Assembly: GCF_014207845.1 (NCBI RefSeq)
Contig: NZ_JACHLC010000007.1
Location: forward strand, 32,523-96,522
Reading direction: 5' to 3'
Length of the DNA stretch: 64,000 bases
From: Chryseobacterium shigense
GTDB lineage: Bacteria; Bacteroidota; Bacteroidia; Flavobacteriales; Weeksellaceae
Below, in pieces: positions 17,151 through 26,983 of this stretch. Positions within the stretch are counted from its first letter, which is position 1; the number at the start of each line of letters is the position of its first letter. Made by a program: the position numbers and the translations under genes. The notes below the pieces were generated by a model. That model was not told where the DNA came from. It was given only the letters and a program-made list of their open reading frames with translations, and searched no databases.

Positions 17151-17918
17151 CTATCCGTTATCTACCATGGCAGCCATGTATTCTCTGTTCATTCTGGCAA
17201 TGTTTTCAAGAGAAATTCCTTTCGGACATTCTACTTCGCATGCTCCTGTATTCGAACAGTTCCCGAATCCTTCTTCGTCCATAGCTTTTACCATGTTCAG
17301 AACTCTTCTTTTCGCTTCTACTCTACCTTGAGGTAAAAGGGCATACTGAGAAACTTTAGCTCCTACGAACAGCATTGCAGATCCGTTTTTACAAGTAGCC
17401 ACACATGCACCACATCCGATACATGCTGCAGCATCCATTGCTTTGTCTGCATCTTCTTTAGGAACCGGAATAGCATTGGCATCCAATGTATTACCTGAAG
17501 TGTTCACGGAGATGAAACCTCCGGCAGCCATTACTCTGTCGAATGCGCTCCTGTCTACCATTAAGTCTTTGATAACCGGGAAAGCCGCACTTCTCCAAGG
17601 TTCAATAACGATGGTTTCACCGTCTTTGAACATTCTCATGTGAAGCTGACATGTTGTGATTCCCGTATCGGGACCATGTGCTCTACCGTTGATATAAAGG
17701 GAACACATACCACAGATTCCTTCACGACAGTCGTGATCAAAAGCGATAGGTTCTTTTCCTTCGTTGATGATATTCTCGTTCAGAATATCCAACATTTCTA
17801 AGAAAGAAGAATCTGTAGAAACGTCTGATATTTTGTAGGTCTCGAACTGACCTTTAGTTTTGCTATTTTTTTGTCTCCAAATTTTCAGGGTAAGATGAAG
17901 GCCTTTTTTTGCACTCAT
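17151..17918 (-). CDS. sdhB: Succinate dehydrogenase / fumarate reductase iron-sulfur subunit
   Basis: 255 residues. The [2Fe-2S] ligands are C64, C69, C72 and C90 ([16 protein letters not shown]), and the [4Fe-4S]/[3Fe-4S] ligands are C166, C169, C172, C176, C221, C227 and C231 ([26 protein letters not shown]). It passes electrons from the flavoprotein to the quinone-reducing membrane subunit in the TCA cycle and respiratory chain. It is the last gene of sdhC-sdhA-sdhB, with 24 bases to sdhA. Confidence 0.95.
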   Translation of the reverse strand: MSAKKGLHLTLKIWRQKNSKTKGQFETYKISDVSTDSSFLEMLDILNENIINEGKEPIAFDHDCREGICGMCSLYINGRAHGPDTGITTCQLHMRMFKDGETIVIEPWRSAAFPVIKDLMVDRSAFDRVMAAGGFISVNTSGNTLDANAIPVPKEDADKAMDAAACIGCGACVATCKNGSAMLFVGAKVSQYALLPQGRVEAKRRVLNMVKAMDEEGFGNCSNTGACEVECPKGISLENIARMNREYMAAMVDNG

Positions 17919-17942
17919 AATTATTTATTTATAGGTTGGAGA

Positions 17943-19955
17943 TTATTTGTAACTTCTTGCTTTAACTTCAATGTTCTCGTAGATCAGGTCTTCTTTATGC
18001 AGAACTTCTGTGGTGATATCATCTGTTTGATATTCCCAAGCTCCTACATATTTAAAGTTAACATCATCTCTTTCTGCTTCACCTTCTGGAGTAGCATGAT
18101 CTTCTCTGAAGTGTCCACCACAAGATTCGTTTCTGTGTAAAGCATCAATAGCCATCAATTGTCCAAGCTCGATGAAATCTGCCACTCTGAACGCTTTTTC
18201 AAGTTCAGTGTTCATTCCATCGGCATCACCGGGAACCTTAACGTCTGCCCAGAAATCTTTTTTCACCTGAGCAATTTCAGCAATAGCTTCTTTCAAACCT
18301 TCAGGAGTTCTTCCCATTCCCACTTTATTCCACATAATGTGTCCTAATTTTTTGTGGAAATAATCTACTGAATGGGTTCCTTTATTATTTAAGAAGAAAT
18401 CTACTTTATCTTTAATTTCTTTTTCAGCCTGATCAAACTCGTTAGAATTTGTAGGAATTACACCTGTTCTAATGTCTGCTGAAAGGTAATCTGCAATCGT
18501 GTAAGGAAGTACAAAATATCCGTCTGCCAAACCTTGCATCAAAGCAGAAGCTCCCAATCTGTTAGCCCCGTGATCAGAGAAGTTAGCTTCACCAATTACG
18601 AAACATCCAGGAATTGTAGACTGTAAGTTGTAATCAACCCAAACACCACCCATTGTGTAGTGTACTGCAGGATAAATCTTCATTGGAGTTTTGTAAGGAT
18701 CATCTGCTGTAATCTTTTCGTACATTACGAATAGGTTACCATATTTTTCCTCAATCCAGGCTTTTCCTAAATCATAGATTTGCTGATCTGTAGGATTATG
18801 AATATGTTTTTCAATAGCGGCTTCTTTACCTTTTTTGATGATCTCTGTAGAGAAATCTAAGTAAACACCTTCTTTAGTATCATTATTTTCGATTCCGAAA
18901 CCAGCATCACATCTTTCTTTACCAGCTCTGGACGCAACGTCTCTAGGCACCAAGTTTCCGAATGCAGGATATCTTCTTTCCAAATAATAATCTCTATCTT
19001 CTTCTTTAATATTTTCCGGTCTAAGCTTTCCTTCTCTGATGGCTACAGAATCTTCAATTTTCTTAGGAACCCAGATTCTTCCTGAGTTTCTAAGAGATTC
19101 TGACATCAAAGTAAGTTTAGACTGCTGTGTTCCGTGAACCGGAATACAAGTCGGGTGAATCTGTACATAACAAGGATTTGCGAAATACGCTCCTTTTTTG
19201 TGGATTTTCCAAGCTGCAGAAACGTTTGAACCCATTGCGTTGGTGGAAAGGAAATATACATTTCCGTAACCTCCAGAAGCGATAACAACAGCGTGAGCAG
19301 AATGTCTTTCGATCTCACCTGTCACCAGGTTTCTTGCGATAATTCCTCTTGCTTTTCCGTCTACAATTACCAATTCCATCATTTCATGACGGTTGTACAT
19401 TTTGATTCTTCCTTTACCGATCTGACGGCTCATTGAAGAATAAGCACCTAATAATAACTGCTGACCTGTCTGTCCTTTTGCATAAAAAGTTCTCTTTACC
19501 TGAACTCCACCAAATGAACGGTTATCTAACTGGCCACCGTAATCTCTTCCAAAGGGAACACCTTGTGAAACACACTGGTCGATAATATTTGCAGAAACTT
19601 CAGCAAGTCTGTAAACGTTGGCCTCTCTTGCTCTGTAGTCACCACCTTTGATGGTGTCATAGAACAATCTGTAAGTAGAGTCACCGTCACCCTGATAGTT
19701 TTTAGCAGCATTGATACCTCCCTGTGCAGCAATTGAGTGTGCTCTTCTCGGAGAATCCTGATAGCAGAATGCTTTTACGTTATATCCCTGTTCAGCCAGT
19801 GTAGCTGCAGCGGAACCTCCTGCCAAACCTGTACCTACAACAATAATATCAATCTTATCTCTGTTGTTTGGTGCAACAAGGTTCATATGGTCTTTATGAT
19901 GCTTCCATTTATCCTTTAAAGGACCAGCCGGAATTTTTGAATCTAATTTACTCAT
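17943..19955 (-). CDS. sdhA: Succinate dehydrogenase / fumarate reductase flavoprotein subunit
   Basis: 670 residues. The FAD-binding motif is [20 protein letters not shown]; the covalent-FAD histidine lies in [14 protein letters not shown]. Dicarboxylate-site motifs ([23 protein letters not shown]) and a C-terminal domain with [14 protein letters not shown] are present. It oxidises succinate to fumarate. Length and motifs fit the epsilon/Bacteroidota type that pairs with a single large cytochrome b. It is followed by sdhB after 24 bases and preceded by sdhC by 15 bases. Confidence 0.95.
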   Translation of the reverse strand: MSKLDSKIPAGPLKDKWKHHKDHMNLVAPNNRDKIDIIVVGTGLAGGSAAATLAEQGYNVKAFCYQDSPRRAHSIAAQGGINAAKNYQGDGDSTYRLFYDTIKGGDYRAREANVYRLAEVSANIIDQCVSQGVPFGRDYGGQLDNRSFGGVQVKRTFYAKGQTGQQLLLGAYSSMSRQIGKGRIKMYNRHEMMELVIVDGKARGIIARNLVTGEIERHSAHAVVIASGGYGNVYFLSTNAMGSNVSAAWKIHKKGAYFANPCYVQIHPTCIPVHGTQQSKLTLMSESLRNSGRIWVPKKIEDSVAIREGKLRPENIKEEDRDYYLERRYPAFGNLVPRDVASRAGKERCDAGFGIENNDTKEGVYLDFSTEIIKKGKEAAIEKHIHNPTDQQIYDLGKAWIEEKYGNLFVMYEKITADDPYKTPMKIYPAVHYTMGGVWVDYNLQSTIPGCFVIGEANFSDHGANRLGASALMQGLADGYFVLPYTIADYLSADIRTGVIPTNSNEFDQAEKEIKDKVDFFLNNKGTHSVDYFHKKLGHIMWNKVGMGRTPEGLKEAIAEIAQVKKDFWADVKVPGDADGMNTELEKAFRVADFIELGQLMAIDALHRNESCGGHFREDHATPEGEAERDDVNFKYVGAWEYQTDDITTEVLHKEDLIYENIEVKARSYK

Positions 19956-19970
19956 ATTGGTATATTGATA

Positions 19971-20633
19971 TTATTGAGTTACGAAGTGAAAAATTGCAAT
20001 AAAAATAAAGCCTGCAGGAATAAGGATGGAATACCATTTTCCAAAAGCTTTAATTACCGGAGTATATTTCGGATGCCTTGCACCAACAGACTGGAATGAA
20101 GACTGGAAACCGTGAGCCAAATGCAGACCAAGCAAAACAAAAGAGATCACATATAAAGCCACTCTCCAGATGTCTGCAAATTTCTCATGCAGCTCCGGCC
20201 AGAAACGTTCTGCATCGGGAGCAAGTCCTTCTACATACTTGTAGTTGATTTCATGAAGCCAGAAATCATATAAGTGAAGCGCAAGGAATGCCAAAACAAC
20301 TGCTCCTGAAATAATCATATTTCTGGACATCCATGAAGAGTTCACGGAAGGATTGTTGGAAGCATACTTTATAGGACGCGCTTTATTGTTCTTAATTTCC
20401 AGCACAAATCCCATAATGAAATGGAAAATAACTGCAAAGCCAAGAACAGGCTGCATTAAGAACTGCACAAAAGGATTATAGCCCATAAAATCCGATGCGG
20501 TATTGAATGCATCACGATTCAGGACTGATAACAAATTGGTCGTCAAATGCAGTATAAGAAAGATCAGCAAAAACATAGCTGATAATGCCATCGCATATTT
20601 TCTACCTATCGTAGAACTCGTTAAACCTGCCAT
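19971..20633 (-). CDS. sdhC: Succinate dehydrogenase cytochrome b subunit
   Basis: 220 residues with five membrane helices (for example MALSAMFLLIFLILHLTTNLL and VLAFLALHLYDFWLHE) and conserved histidines in helices that bind the two b haems (LILHL, VIFHFIMGF, ALHLYDFWLH, GLHLAHGFQ, IFHFVTQ). This is the type B single-subunit membrane anchor. First gene of the sdh operon, with a promoter and a palindrome upstream. Confidence 0.92.
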   Translation of the reverse strand: MAGLTSSTIGRKYAMALSAMFLLIFLILHLTTNLLSVLNRDAFNTASDFMGYNPFVQFLMQPVLGFAVIFHFIMGFVLEIKNNKARPIKYASNNPSVNSSWMSRNMIISGAVVLAFLALHLYDFWLHEINYKYVEGLAPDAERFWPELHEKFADIWRVALYVISFVLLGLHLAHGFQSSFQSVGARHPKYTPVIKAFGKWYSILIPAGFIFIAIFHFVTQ

Positions 20634-20656
20634 ATAAGTTTAAATTTGAATTTCCA

Positions 20657-20664
20657 CAAAATTA
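20657..20664 (-). promoter_or_regulatory. Putative -7 box of the sdh operon
   Basis: TAATTTTG on the minus strand matches TAnnTTTG, 24 bases before the sdhC start. Confidence 0.5.
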
Positions 20665-20687
20665 AGAAATGTTAACAATATCGGGAA

Positions 20688-20701
20688 GTGAGAAATCTCA
20701 C
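20688..20701. promoter_or_regulatory. CRP/FNR-like palindrome upstream of sdhC
   Basis: GTGAGAAATCTCAC is a perfect inverted repeat. On the minus strand with its flank it reads TTGTGAGATTTCTCACTT, close to TGTGA-N6-TCACA. It lies about 24 bases upstream of the -7 box, where a regulator could contact polymerase. Binding by a CRP/FNR-family protein is inference. Confidence 0.4.
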
Positions 20702-20776
20702 AATTAGCCAGTTTGTAATCTTTCTAAATAAGGATCTGACGCATTATTTAAAGGAAAAAATGAAATATGCGATTTA

Positions 20777-22546
20777 TTATTTCAAATTGTAAATTCTGCC
20801 ATTGTAAACTACCTTTTCTGTCATTTGAGGAAAGGTCTTTATTTCTACATTTCCAACACGTCTGGAAGAGCTGTAAGGGGTGGCTAAAAATTTGGAAACA
20901 TTCTTTTTATCTGAGTTTCCTGTTATCCAGAAACAGGCTCTATTCCCTTTCTTTACGGACAATACTTTAGTTTTATTAAAATCATGAAGCAATACTTCTT
21001 CTTTCTGATTTTCAAAAATATTGAATCCTGTTCTGACCGCAAAAAAGATAAAAACCACAACTGTCAACCTGAATACATTTTTAAAACTGATCTTCAACAA
21101 TAATGGTCTCAACATATAAACAATGACAAATAAAGATAAAACTTCGGTCAGATTCATCGCTATGTTTGAAAAAAACAATGTGCCTCTTTCTGCAAACCAA
21201 TGAATGAGGCTTAATAAAATCCGCATTGACCCGTCGTATATGGAATTAATCAGTTCAAAATCCAGATCCAATCCTATGAGGGCCGTCATCAAAAAGGAAA
21301 ATAGTATGAGTATTTCTGAAAACGGGACAATCAGGATATTGGCAGGAACAGAAACTAATGAGAACTGGTGAAAATAATAAAGCACCAGCGGAAGTGTCGC
21401 CAATTGGGCAGAAAGCGAAATGGTAATGGTATTGTATATCAGCTTTTTAAAATAACCGTCCTGTCGGGGAAAATATTTCAAAAGAGGCTGGTTGAGCCAA
21501 AAAATCCCTAACACAGCCAGAAAACTTAGCTGAAAACCTACATCGAAGAGTTGCTGTGTATCAATTACCAGAATAATCATAGCTGAGAGTGAAAGGGAAT
21601 GAAGCAAGTCCGGCTTTCTCTGAAGCAGCACATAAATAAAATATACTGTAAGCATAATACAGGAACGCATCACAGAGTTTCCGAAACCTATGAATACCGC
21701 AAAAAGCCAGATAAAACCAATGCTGGAAATAATTGCATATTTCCTGAACCGTAGCGGACTGAACCTTGTCAGCAAAAAGTAAAACATTCCGAAAATTACG
21801 ACAATATGGGTTCCGGAAATAGCCAGAAAATGAACCATTCCGGACTTGCTGAAATCCTGTACCATTCCAGCATCCATTTCCGTTCTGTCTGCGAGAATGA
21901 TTCCTTTGAGGAATTCCCGGGTTTTGGGTGACATTTCTGTTTTGTCAATTTTTTGAAGCATGAATAATCTTCGTTGCTGAAACCATTCATTTAGATTTAA
22001 ATCAACTCTTCCGGCAGCAGAAATTTCATCCGATAAATAGCACTGATATTCAATATTTTTTCTTCTCAGATATCCTGTATAATCAAATTGAAAATCATAC
22101 TGCGGAGATTTTGGTTTCGACAGATAAGCATTGGCCTTGTAATAGTGGTTGAAATCAAGTTCCTTATTCGTTTTGGGAATATACATAACAGCATTGAAAT
22201 TTTCTTTTCCGGCCTGAATTATGGCTTCATATTTTTTATTTTTCTCCGTAGAATTCAGTTTCTTTGAGATTTTAAAGAATACTGTTGTGTTTGGAGGAAG
22301 AGACATATTGCCGGACGAAAAGGTATTAAAAAAGTGAAGGGTCATTCCGGCTCCGAAAAACAGCAGTCCCAGCAAGACTGCTTTTGCTTTATGAAGAAAA
22401 TAAGAATGTAAAAAATACAGAGCAAAAATTAACAGACAACCTGCCGAAATCATATAAATTATGGTTTCCCCTAATAGTAATTTATCCTGAAGAAAAATTC
22501 CGAGGATAAAGCAGACAGACAAAATAAGAAGCGGCTGTTTGTTCAA
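20777..22546 (-). CDS. ComEC/Rec2-family DNA uptake channel protein
   Basis: 589 residues. The order is an N-terminal membrane pair with a DUF4131-like domain, then the competence domain with the signature FLKGIILADRTEMDAGMV and GMVHFLAISGTHIVVIFGM, and about ten helices in total. The C-terminal metallo-beta-lactamase domain present in many ComEC proteins is absent; a short tail of about 60 residues remains (LLHDFNKTKVLSVKKGN). The family moves single-stranded DNA across the inner membrane during natural transformation. No other competence gene is near. Confidence 0.88.
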   Translation of the reverse strand: MNKQPLLILSVCFILGIFLQDKLLLGETIIYMISAGCLLIFALYFLHSYFLHKAKAVLLGLLFFGAGMTLHFFNTFSSGNMSLPPNTTVFFKISKKLNSTEKNKKYEAIIQAGKENFNAVMYIPKTNKELDFNHYYKANAYLSKPKSPQYDFQFDYTGYLRRKNIEYQCYLSDEISAAGRVDLNLNEWFQQRRLFMLQKIDKTEMSPKTREFLKGIILADRTEMDAGMVQDFSKSGMVHFLAISGTHIVVIFGMFYFLLTRFSPLRFRKYAIISSIGFIWLFAVFIGFGNSVMRSCIMLTVYFIYVLLQRKPDLLHSLSLSAMIILVIDTQQLFDVGFQLSFLAVLGIFWLNQPLLKYFPRQDGYFKKLIYNTITISLSAQLATLPLVLYYFHQFSLVSVPANILIVPFSEILILFSFLMTALIGLDLDFELINSIYDGSMRILLSLIHWFAERGTLFFSNIAMNLTEVLSLFVIVYMLRPLLLKISFKNVFRLTVVVFIFFAVRTGFNIFENQKEEVLLHDFNKTKVLSVKKGNRACFWITGNSDKKNVSKFLATPYSSSRRVGNVEIKTFPQMTEKVVYNGRIYNLK

Positions 22547-22684
22547 ATTATCAATTATTTACAGCCAAAAAGTAATTAATTTGCCTGATTATTCAGTAAC
22601 ACAGATTTTGCAGAATTTGGATATTATTTCCTATTTCAAGAATAATATAAGGCCTGATAATTTACTACGAAATAAGGTTTTATA

Positions 22685-22718
22685 TAAAAAATAAAAGCTG
22701 CCTTTTGCAGACAGCTTT
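22685..22718 (-). terminator. Terminator downstream of the GH99-like gene
   Basis: AAGCTGCCT (22695-22703) pairs with AGACAGCTT (22709-22717, one wobble), followed on the minus strand by TTTATTTTTTAT. The rest of 22547-22826 shows no gene. Confidence 0.7.
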
Positions 22719-22826
22719 ATATTTAAAAAATGCTATTATCAGCAGTTTTATTTTAATTCATTTATTTTTTTAATCGAATCTTACTTTCTGAAAAACAAAT
22801 CTATTTATCAAAAGATATTTCCGGGA

Positions 22827-23915
22827 TTATTTACCCGTTAAAAACTGATCTGTCAAACGCCTGGTTTCTTTGATGTAGAACCAGGAATCTTTTCCGTAAT
22901 CTTCATATTTGAAATTGCCCGTCTTTTTAGGAATTGCCGGTTCAATCTGTGTTCCTTCATGCCATTCATTAAATGAAGTGATCCCGATATAGTCCGGATT
23001 TACTTTTGCTGCTGCATGAAACATTCTTTCATAATATTTTCCGTTTTCCCTGCTTTTGAAATTGGCTTCATTCCAGGGTCTTATTCTTGTATCTGAATAT
23101 CCAGGCCCTACACAAGGAATAAAAATAAGTTTATGATCTTTTGCAAATTGAGAAAGGTAGCTCCAGTTGGACACTGTACTTCCAAAAACAAAACCTTCGC
23201 TGGCAAAGTAGGTATAAAAACCATCAAACCCGGATTTTTCAAAAAAAACTGCATGTTCCTTTTCAACCCACAATCCTATATAAAGTCCGTCCAATTCTGT
23301 ATTCCGAACTGTTTTTTCACCATTTTCAGAAAGGAGTTTTGTCCATTCTCCGGGGGAAATTTTATAGCTGTCGTACACATAGTACAACGGCTTTCCATCT
23401 TTTTTATAAAAAGCATGATGGTGAGAATAAGTCTTCACCAGGTAGGTAAGCTGTTCTCTAAGCTCTGTTATATTTTTGTAAAACGGTTCTATATGAAAAG
23501 CTACCTTAAGGCCAGACTGATCAGCTATATCAAGATATTGAGCAATACTTTTATCAACAAATGAGTCTTTTCCCAGCCAGCTTAAAACAACCACACCAAC
23601 ACCGGATTCTTTGATCATTTCCATGTGTTTTTTAATGATTTCCGGATCATTGGAACTGTAATTTCCTAAAGCAGGGTAAAAATTAGCACCAATATCGTCT
23701 CCTCCCCTATGATGTCCCAGGTTGTTCCATTTCTGATTGCTCCAGTGAGGGAGAATATCATGGTTCCAGTGCTCATACTTTCCATCTACTTCCGGATTTG
23801 CATACCATCCGTAATAAAAAATCTGAACTTTCTCCCGCGATTTATTATTCTGGGCAGAACTTTTCACGGAAATGTTCATCAACAGAATGAATATCAGTAA
23901 GCTTTTAAAATTCAT
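22827..23915 (-). CDS. Glycoside hydrolase family 99-like secreted enzyme
   Basis: 362 residues from ATG at 23915, chosen because it begins the signal peptide MNFKSLLIFILLMNISVKSSA; the frame is open to 23942. The mature part starts with FYYGWYANPEVDG, typical of endo-alpha-mannosidase/mannanase GH99 proteins, and ends with the motif FNEWHEGTQIEP, whose two Glu residues three apart match the catalytic pair of GH99. Further family marks are HIEPFY and SWLGKD. It would cut alpha-mannose linkages in the periplasm or outside the cell. No SusC/SusD pair accompanies it. It ends the lpxB-side minus-strand group, 33 bases after lpxB. Confidence 0.8.
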   Translation of the reverse strand: MNFKSLLIFILLMNISVKSSAQNNKSREKVQIFYYGWYANPEVDGKYEHWNHDILPHWSNQKWNNLGHHRGGDDIGANFYPALGNYSSNDPEIIKKHMEMIKESGVGVVVLSWLGKDSFVDKSIAQYLDIADQSGLKVAFHIEPFYKNITELREQLTYLVKTYSHHHAFYKKDGKPLYYVYDSYKISPGEWTKLLSENGEKTVRNTELDGLYIGLWVEKEHAVFFEKSGFDGFYTYFASEGFVFGSTVSNWSYLSQFAKDHKLIFIPCVGPGYSDTRIRPWNEANFKSRENGKYYERMFHAAAKVNPDYIGITSFNEWHEGTQIEPAIPKKTGNFKYEDYGKDSWFYIKETRRLTDQFLTGK

Positions 23916-23948
23916 GGTTATAAAATTTAAATCAAACCTCAACTTGCC

Positions 23949-25052
23949 TTACACGCTTACAATAACTGCAGCGGCTTTTTCACTGGCCCCTTTTCCGCCC
24001 AGTTTTTCTCTTAAAAGACTGTAATCTGCCAAAACCTGGTTTCTTTTTTCGCCTTCTATCATTTTATTAAGTTCATCTACAAGGTTTTTGGTATTCAGAT
24101 CGGTTTGGATCAGCTCTTTTACTACTTCCCTGTCCATAATCAGATTGACCAGGGAAATATATTTTATGTTTTTCACAAGTCTTTTTGCAATGGCGTAAGA
24201 AATTTTACTTCCACGATAGCATACCACTTCCGGAACATTCAGCAGAGCTGTTTCCAATGTTGCTGTTCCCGAAGTTACCAAAGCTGCTTTTGAACATCTC
24301 AGCAGATCGTATGTTCTGTTGGATACAAAATGAACATTGTCATCCACATATTTTTGATAAAACTCTTTCGGGAGGCTTGGCGCACCGGCAATAACAAACT
24401 GGTAATTTTTAAAATGCGGTCTTACGGAAAGCATAATCTCAAGCATTTTCTCCACTTCCTGTTTTCTGGAACCGGGAAGAAGTGCGATAATTTCCTTTTC
24501 ATTAAGGCCGTTTTCTTTTTTAAATTCTTCAATGCTGAGATCATTCAGTCCCGCAATAGCATCAAGAAGCGGATGCCCCACAAAATGAGAGTGAACCCCA
24601 TGTTTTTTATAGAAATCTTCTTCGAAAGGAAGAATGACCATCATTTCATCCACATATTTTTTAACAATCTCTACCCTGCCTTCTTTCCAGGCCCAAAGCT
24701 GCGGAGAAATATAGTAAACTACTTTTATCCCAAGTTCTTTTGCAAATCTTGCGATTCTTAAATTAAATCCGGGATAATCGATCAGGATAAGGATATCAGG
24801 TTTATGGTTTTTGATATCTTCTTTGCAGAATTTAATATTGTTCAGGATGGTTCTTAAATTCATTGCCACTTCCAGGAATCCCATAAAAGCGAGGTCACGG
24901 TAATGTTTTACCAGAATTCCGCCCTGTGCTTTCATAAGATCTCCACCCCAGAATCTTATTTCTGCCTGCGGATCTTTCTGTTTAAGGGCTTTCATCAGGT
25001 TGCTCCCATGCAGATCACCGGAAGCTTCTCCTGCAATAATATAATACTTCAT
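23949..25052 (-). CDS. lpxB: Lipid-A-disaccharide synthase
   Basis: 367 residues from ATG at 25052 (MKYYIIAGEASGDLHG); an ATG at 25076 would add eight residues not seen in the family. Motifs are GEASGDLHG, LIDYPGFNLRIA, YYISPQLWAWKEGR, VGHPLLD, LLPGSRKQEVEKM and SGTATLETAL. It condenses UDP-diacylglucosamine with lipid X in lipid A synthesis at the inner membrane. Its likely promoter overlaps that of the divergent DUF2480 gene. Confidence 0.95.
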   Translation of the reverse strand: MKYYIIAGEASGDLHGSNLMKALKQKDPQAEIRFWGGDLMKAQGGILVKHYRDLAFMGFLEVAMNLRTILNNIKFCKEDIKNHKPDILILIDYPGFNLRIARFAKELGIKVVYYISPQLWAWKEGRVEIVKKYVDEMMVILPFEEDFYKKHGVHSHFVGHPLLDAIAGLNDLSIEEFKKENGLNEKEIIALLPGSRKQEVEKMLEIMLSVRPHFKNYQFVIAGAPSLPKEFYQKYVDDNVHFVSNRTYDLLRCSKAALVTSGTATLETALLNVPEVVCYRGSKISYAIAKRLVKNIKYISLVNLIMDREVVKELIQTDLNTKNLVDELNKMIEGEKRNQVLADYSLLREKLGGKGASEKAAAVIVSV

Positions 25053-25102
25053 TTCTATAGTAAGGATAGAGAACAAATTAAGGTTTACTTGATCTTAATT
25101 TG

Positions 25103-25110
25103 TAAATTTG
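25103..25110 (+). promoter_or_regulatory. -7 box of the DUF2480 gene
   Basis: TAAATTTG fits TAnnTTTG and lies 20 bases before the start at 25131. Confidence 0.5.
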
Positions 25111-25112
25111 TC

Positions 25113-25120
25113 CAAAGATA
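25113..25120 (-). promoter_or_regulatory. -7 box of lpxB
   Basis: TATCTTTG on the minus strand, about 60 bases before the lpxB start, two bases from the opposite -7 box. Confidence 0.5.
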
Positions 25121-25130
25121 ATGATAAAAA

Positions 25131-25640
25131 ATGTCAGAAGAATTTGAAATCCGAAATAAAGTTGCTGAAAGCGGTCTTGTGAATTTCGACCTGTCTACTC
25201 TGGTTCCTAAAGGGATAAGAAAGGGTATTGACCTTAAAGATTTTCTTTTCCAGGAAATGATCCTGAAGGAAAAAGATTTCAGGGAGAAAGTAGACGCCAT
25301 TGATCCGGAAGAGTATAAAGACGCTTATATATACATTTACAATTCTGTAGATACTATTGTTCCGCTATGGGCTTATTTTGTATTGACTGCAAAGCTTACA
25401 GATGTTGCCAGAAAGATTGTTTTCGGGGACCGTGAAGACCTGGAAGTAATCCTGATGCACAATGCCATCCAGACTCATGATTTTGAAGATATGAGAGGCA
25501 AAAGAGTCCTTGTAAAAGGATGCACTGATAAAGAAATCCCTGAAAATGCATACATAGAACTTGTTGAACAGCTGAAACCAATGGTAAAATCCCTGATGTT
25601 TGGTGAAGCCTGCTCTAATGTTCCTATTGTAAAGAATTAA
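25131..25640 (+). CDS. DUF2480 family protein
   Basis: 169 residues, soluble, without signal peptide. I recognise the DUF2480 family from its start (EFEIRNKVAESGLVNFDL) and the central IYIYNSVDTIVPLWAYFVLTAKL; members are near-universal in Bacteroidota. Conserved Cys residues near the end (KGCTDKEIP, GEACSNVPI) are noteworthy and could bind metal. Function is not established. A membrane glycosyltransferase-like gene follows after three bases, so the two are cotranscribed. Confidence 0.85.
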   Translation: MSEEFEIRNKVAESGLVNFDLSTLVPKGIRKGIDLKDFLFQEMILKEKDFREKVDAIDPEEYKDAYIYIYNSVDTIVPLWAYFVLTAKLTDVARKIVFGDREDLEVILMHNAIQTHDFEDMRGKRVLVKGCTDKEIPENAYIELVEQLKPMVKSLMFGEACSNVPIVKN

Positions 25641-25643
25641 TGT

Positions 25644-26903
25644 ATGTTTAAAAATTTATACGCATTATTTTTATTTTTCATTTTTTTAGCCATTTATTAC
25701 GTTGGCAGTTTTACAAGGATCCCGTTTGCTGACTGTGTAGGTTTTGTACACACTGTTGAATTGGGTAAATATGCTACAGTAGCAACTGCTATCACGCATT
25801 TTCTTTATGTAAATACAGGTATCCTGATTAAGGATATTACAGGGTTAGATGCTATTGCCGCCAGCAGGCTTTTAATTATTGGCTCTGCCGCTGCTACGGT
25901 ATCCGTTATCTATCTTACAATAAAAAGCATTACTAAAAAAGAATGGGTTTCTGTTACGGCTGCAATCGTTTTCGGGCTCAGCTTTTCTTTCTGGAGAAAT
26001 GCAGAGATTGTGGAAGTATATACATACAATTCATTCTGGATAAGCCTTTTCTTCTTTTCAATGGTAAAAAGTTTTACGGAGCATAAGAAGAAATATATTG
26101 TATTAAGTGGATTATTTTTAGGAATAAGTCTGTGGCTGCATATCCAGAATGTACTGCTGATCCCTGCCCTGCTATTGTTTTTATATTATTTTAAAGAAGA
26201 GAAAAAGTACGCTTACACTTCACTTTTTTTATTTTTGTTTCTTTTCGTTTCTATAACTGTTTTAAATGTTTCTCAGGGCCTTCCGTTAAGTTCTCCTTAT
26301 ACTGCGGAAGGAGGTCACTGGATACAGGATACCTTTAAGAAAACACCTAAGCAGTACCTTATAGATTTTGTTCAGTCTGTAGCCTATTTGGTTTACAATT
26401 TCAATATTTTCATCGTTTTCGGGATTATCGGGATGGTTCATTTATACCAATCGGACAAAAAGATGTTTTTTGTATTTTTCACCGCTGCTGTATGTGTGTA
26501 CGGTTTTTCTACATTTTATGCGGTTTCAGATAACTATGTATTTTTCATCCCTTTTAATATGATCTTTGCCCTTTCAATTGGGTATGGACTTGCATTGCCG
26601 AAATACGAACCCCTGAAAAAATTCTCATGGGTATGTCTTTTTATTCCTCTCGGCTATTATGCTACCTATAAAACAGCATTCCTAACGGAACCGGGAAGAA
26701 GCTTCCATGAAGCTAAAAAGTACAAGGGTGGGCTTGATTATTATCTGGTTCCCTGGATGAACAACAATGTAGGCATCCTGAAATTCATCATCGAAAAGAA
26801 AAAATCCCCCGATCCGATGCACTGGATGATTAATGGAGCGAAGGATTATATAGAGCTGATGAAAAGTAAAGGATATACAGAAGAAGAGATTAAAAAACTT
26901 TAA
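25644..26903 (+). CDS. DUF2723-like polytopic membrane protein (GT-C fold candidate)
   Basis: 419 residues with about ten membrane helices. The first extracytoplasmic loop has DCVGFVHTVELGKY, where D30 is placed like the catalytic Asp of GT-C glycosyltransferases; HFLYVNTG, SFSFWRNAEIVEVYTYN and LGISLWLHIQNVLLIP follow, as in DUF2723 proteins of Bacteroidota. It is shorter than the long DUF2723 proteins (often near 1000 residues) because it lacks the large C-terminal domain. Members are related to protein O-mannosyltransferases. Substrate unknown. Confidence 0.78.
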   Translation: MFKNLYALFLFFIFLAIYYVGSFTRIPFADCVGFVHTVELGKYATVATAITHFLYVNTGILIKDITGLDAIAASRLLIIGSAAATVSVIYLTIKSITKKEWVSVTAAIVFGLSFSFWRNAEIVEVYTYNSFWISLFFFSMVKSFTEHKKKYIVLSGLFLGISLWLHIQNVLLIPALLLFLYYFKEEKKYAYTSLFLFLFLFVSITVLNVSQGLPLSSPYTAEGGHWIQDTFKKTPKQYLIDFVQSVAYLVYNFNIFIVFGIIGMVHLYQSDKKMFFVFFTAAVCVYGFSTFYAVSDNYVFFIPFNMIFALSIGYGLALPKYEPLKKFSWVCLFIPLGYYATYKTAFLTEPGRSFHEAKKYKGGLDYYLVPWMNNNVGILKFIIEKKKSPDPMHWMINGAKDYIELMKSKGYTEEEIKKL

Positions 26904-26926
26904 CAATAATTGTGAATACAAAAAAC

Positions 26927-26954
26927 TTGTGAAACACATTTTTTAATATCTTTG
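26927..26954 (+). promoter_or_regulatory. Promoter of the DUF937 gene
   Basis: TTG (26927-26929), a 17-base spacer and TATCTTTG (26947-26954), a full Bacteroidota promoter match 29 bases before the start. Confidence 0.65.
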
Positions 26955-26983
26955 ATTTACTTAATATTATAAATAAACACAAC

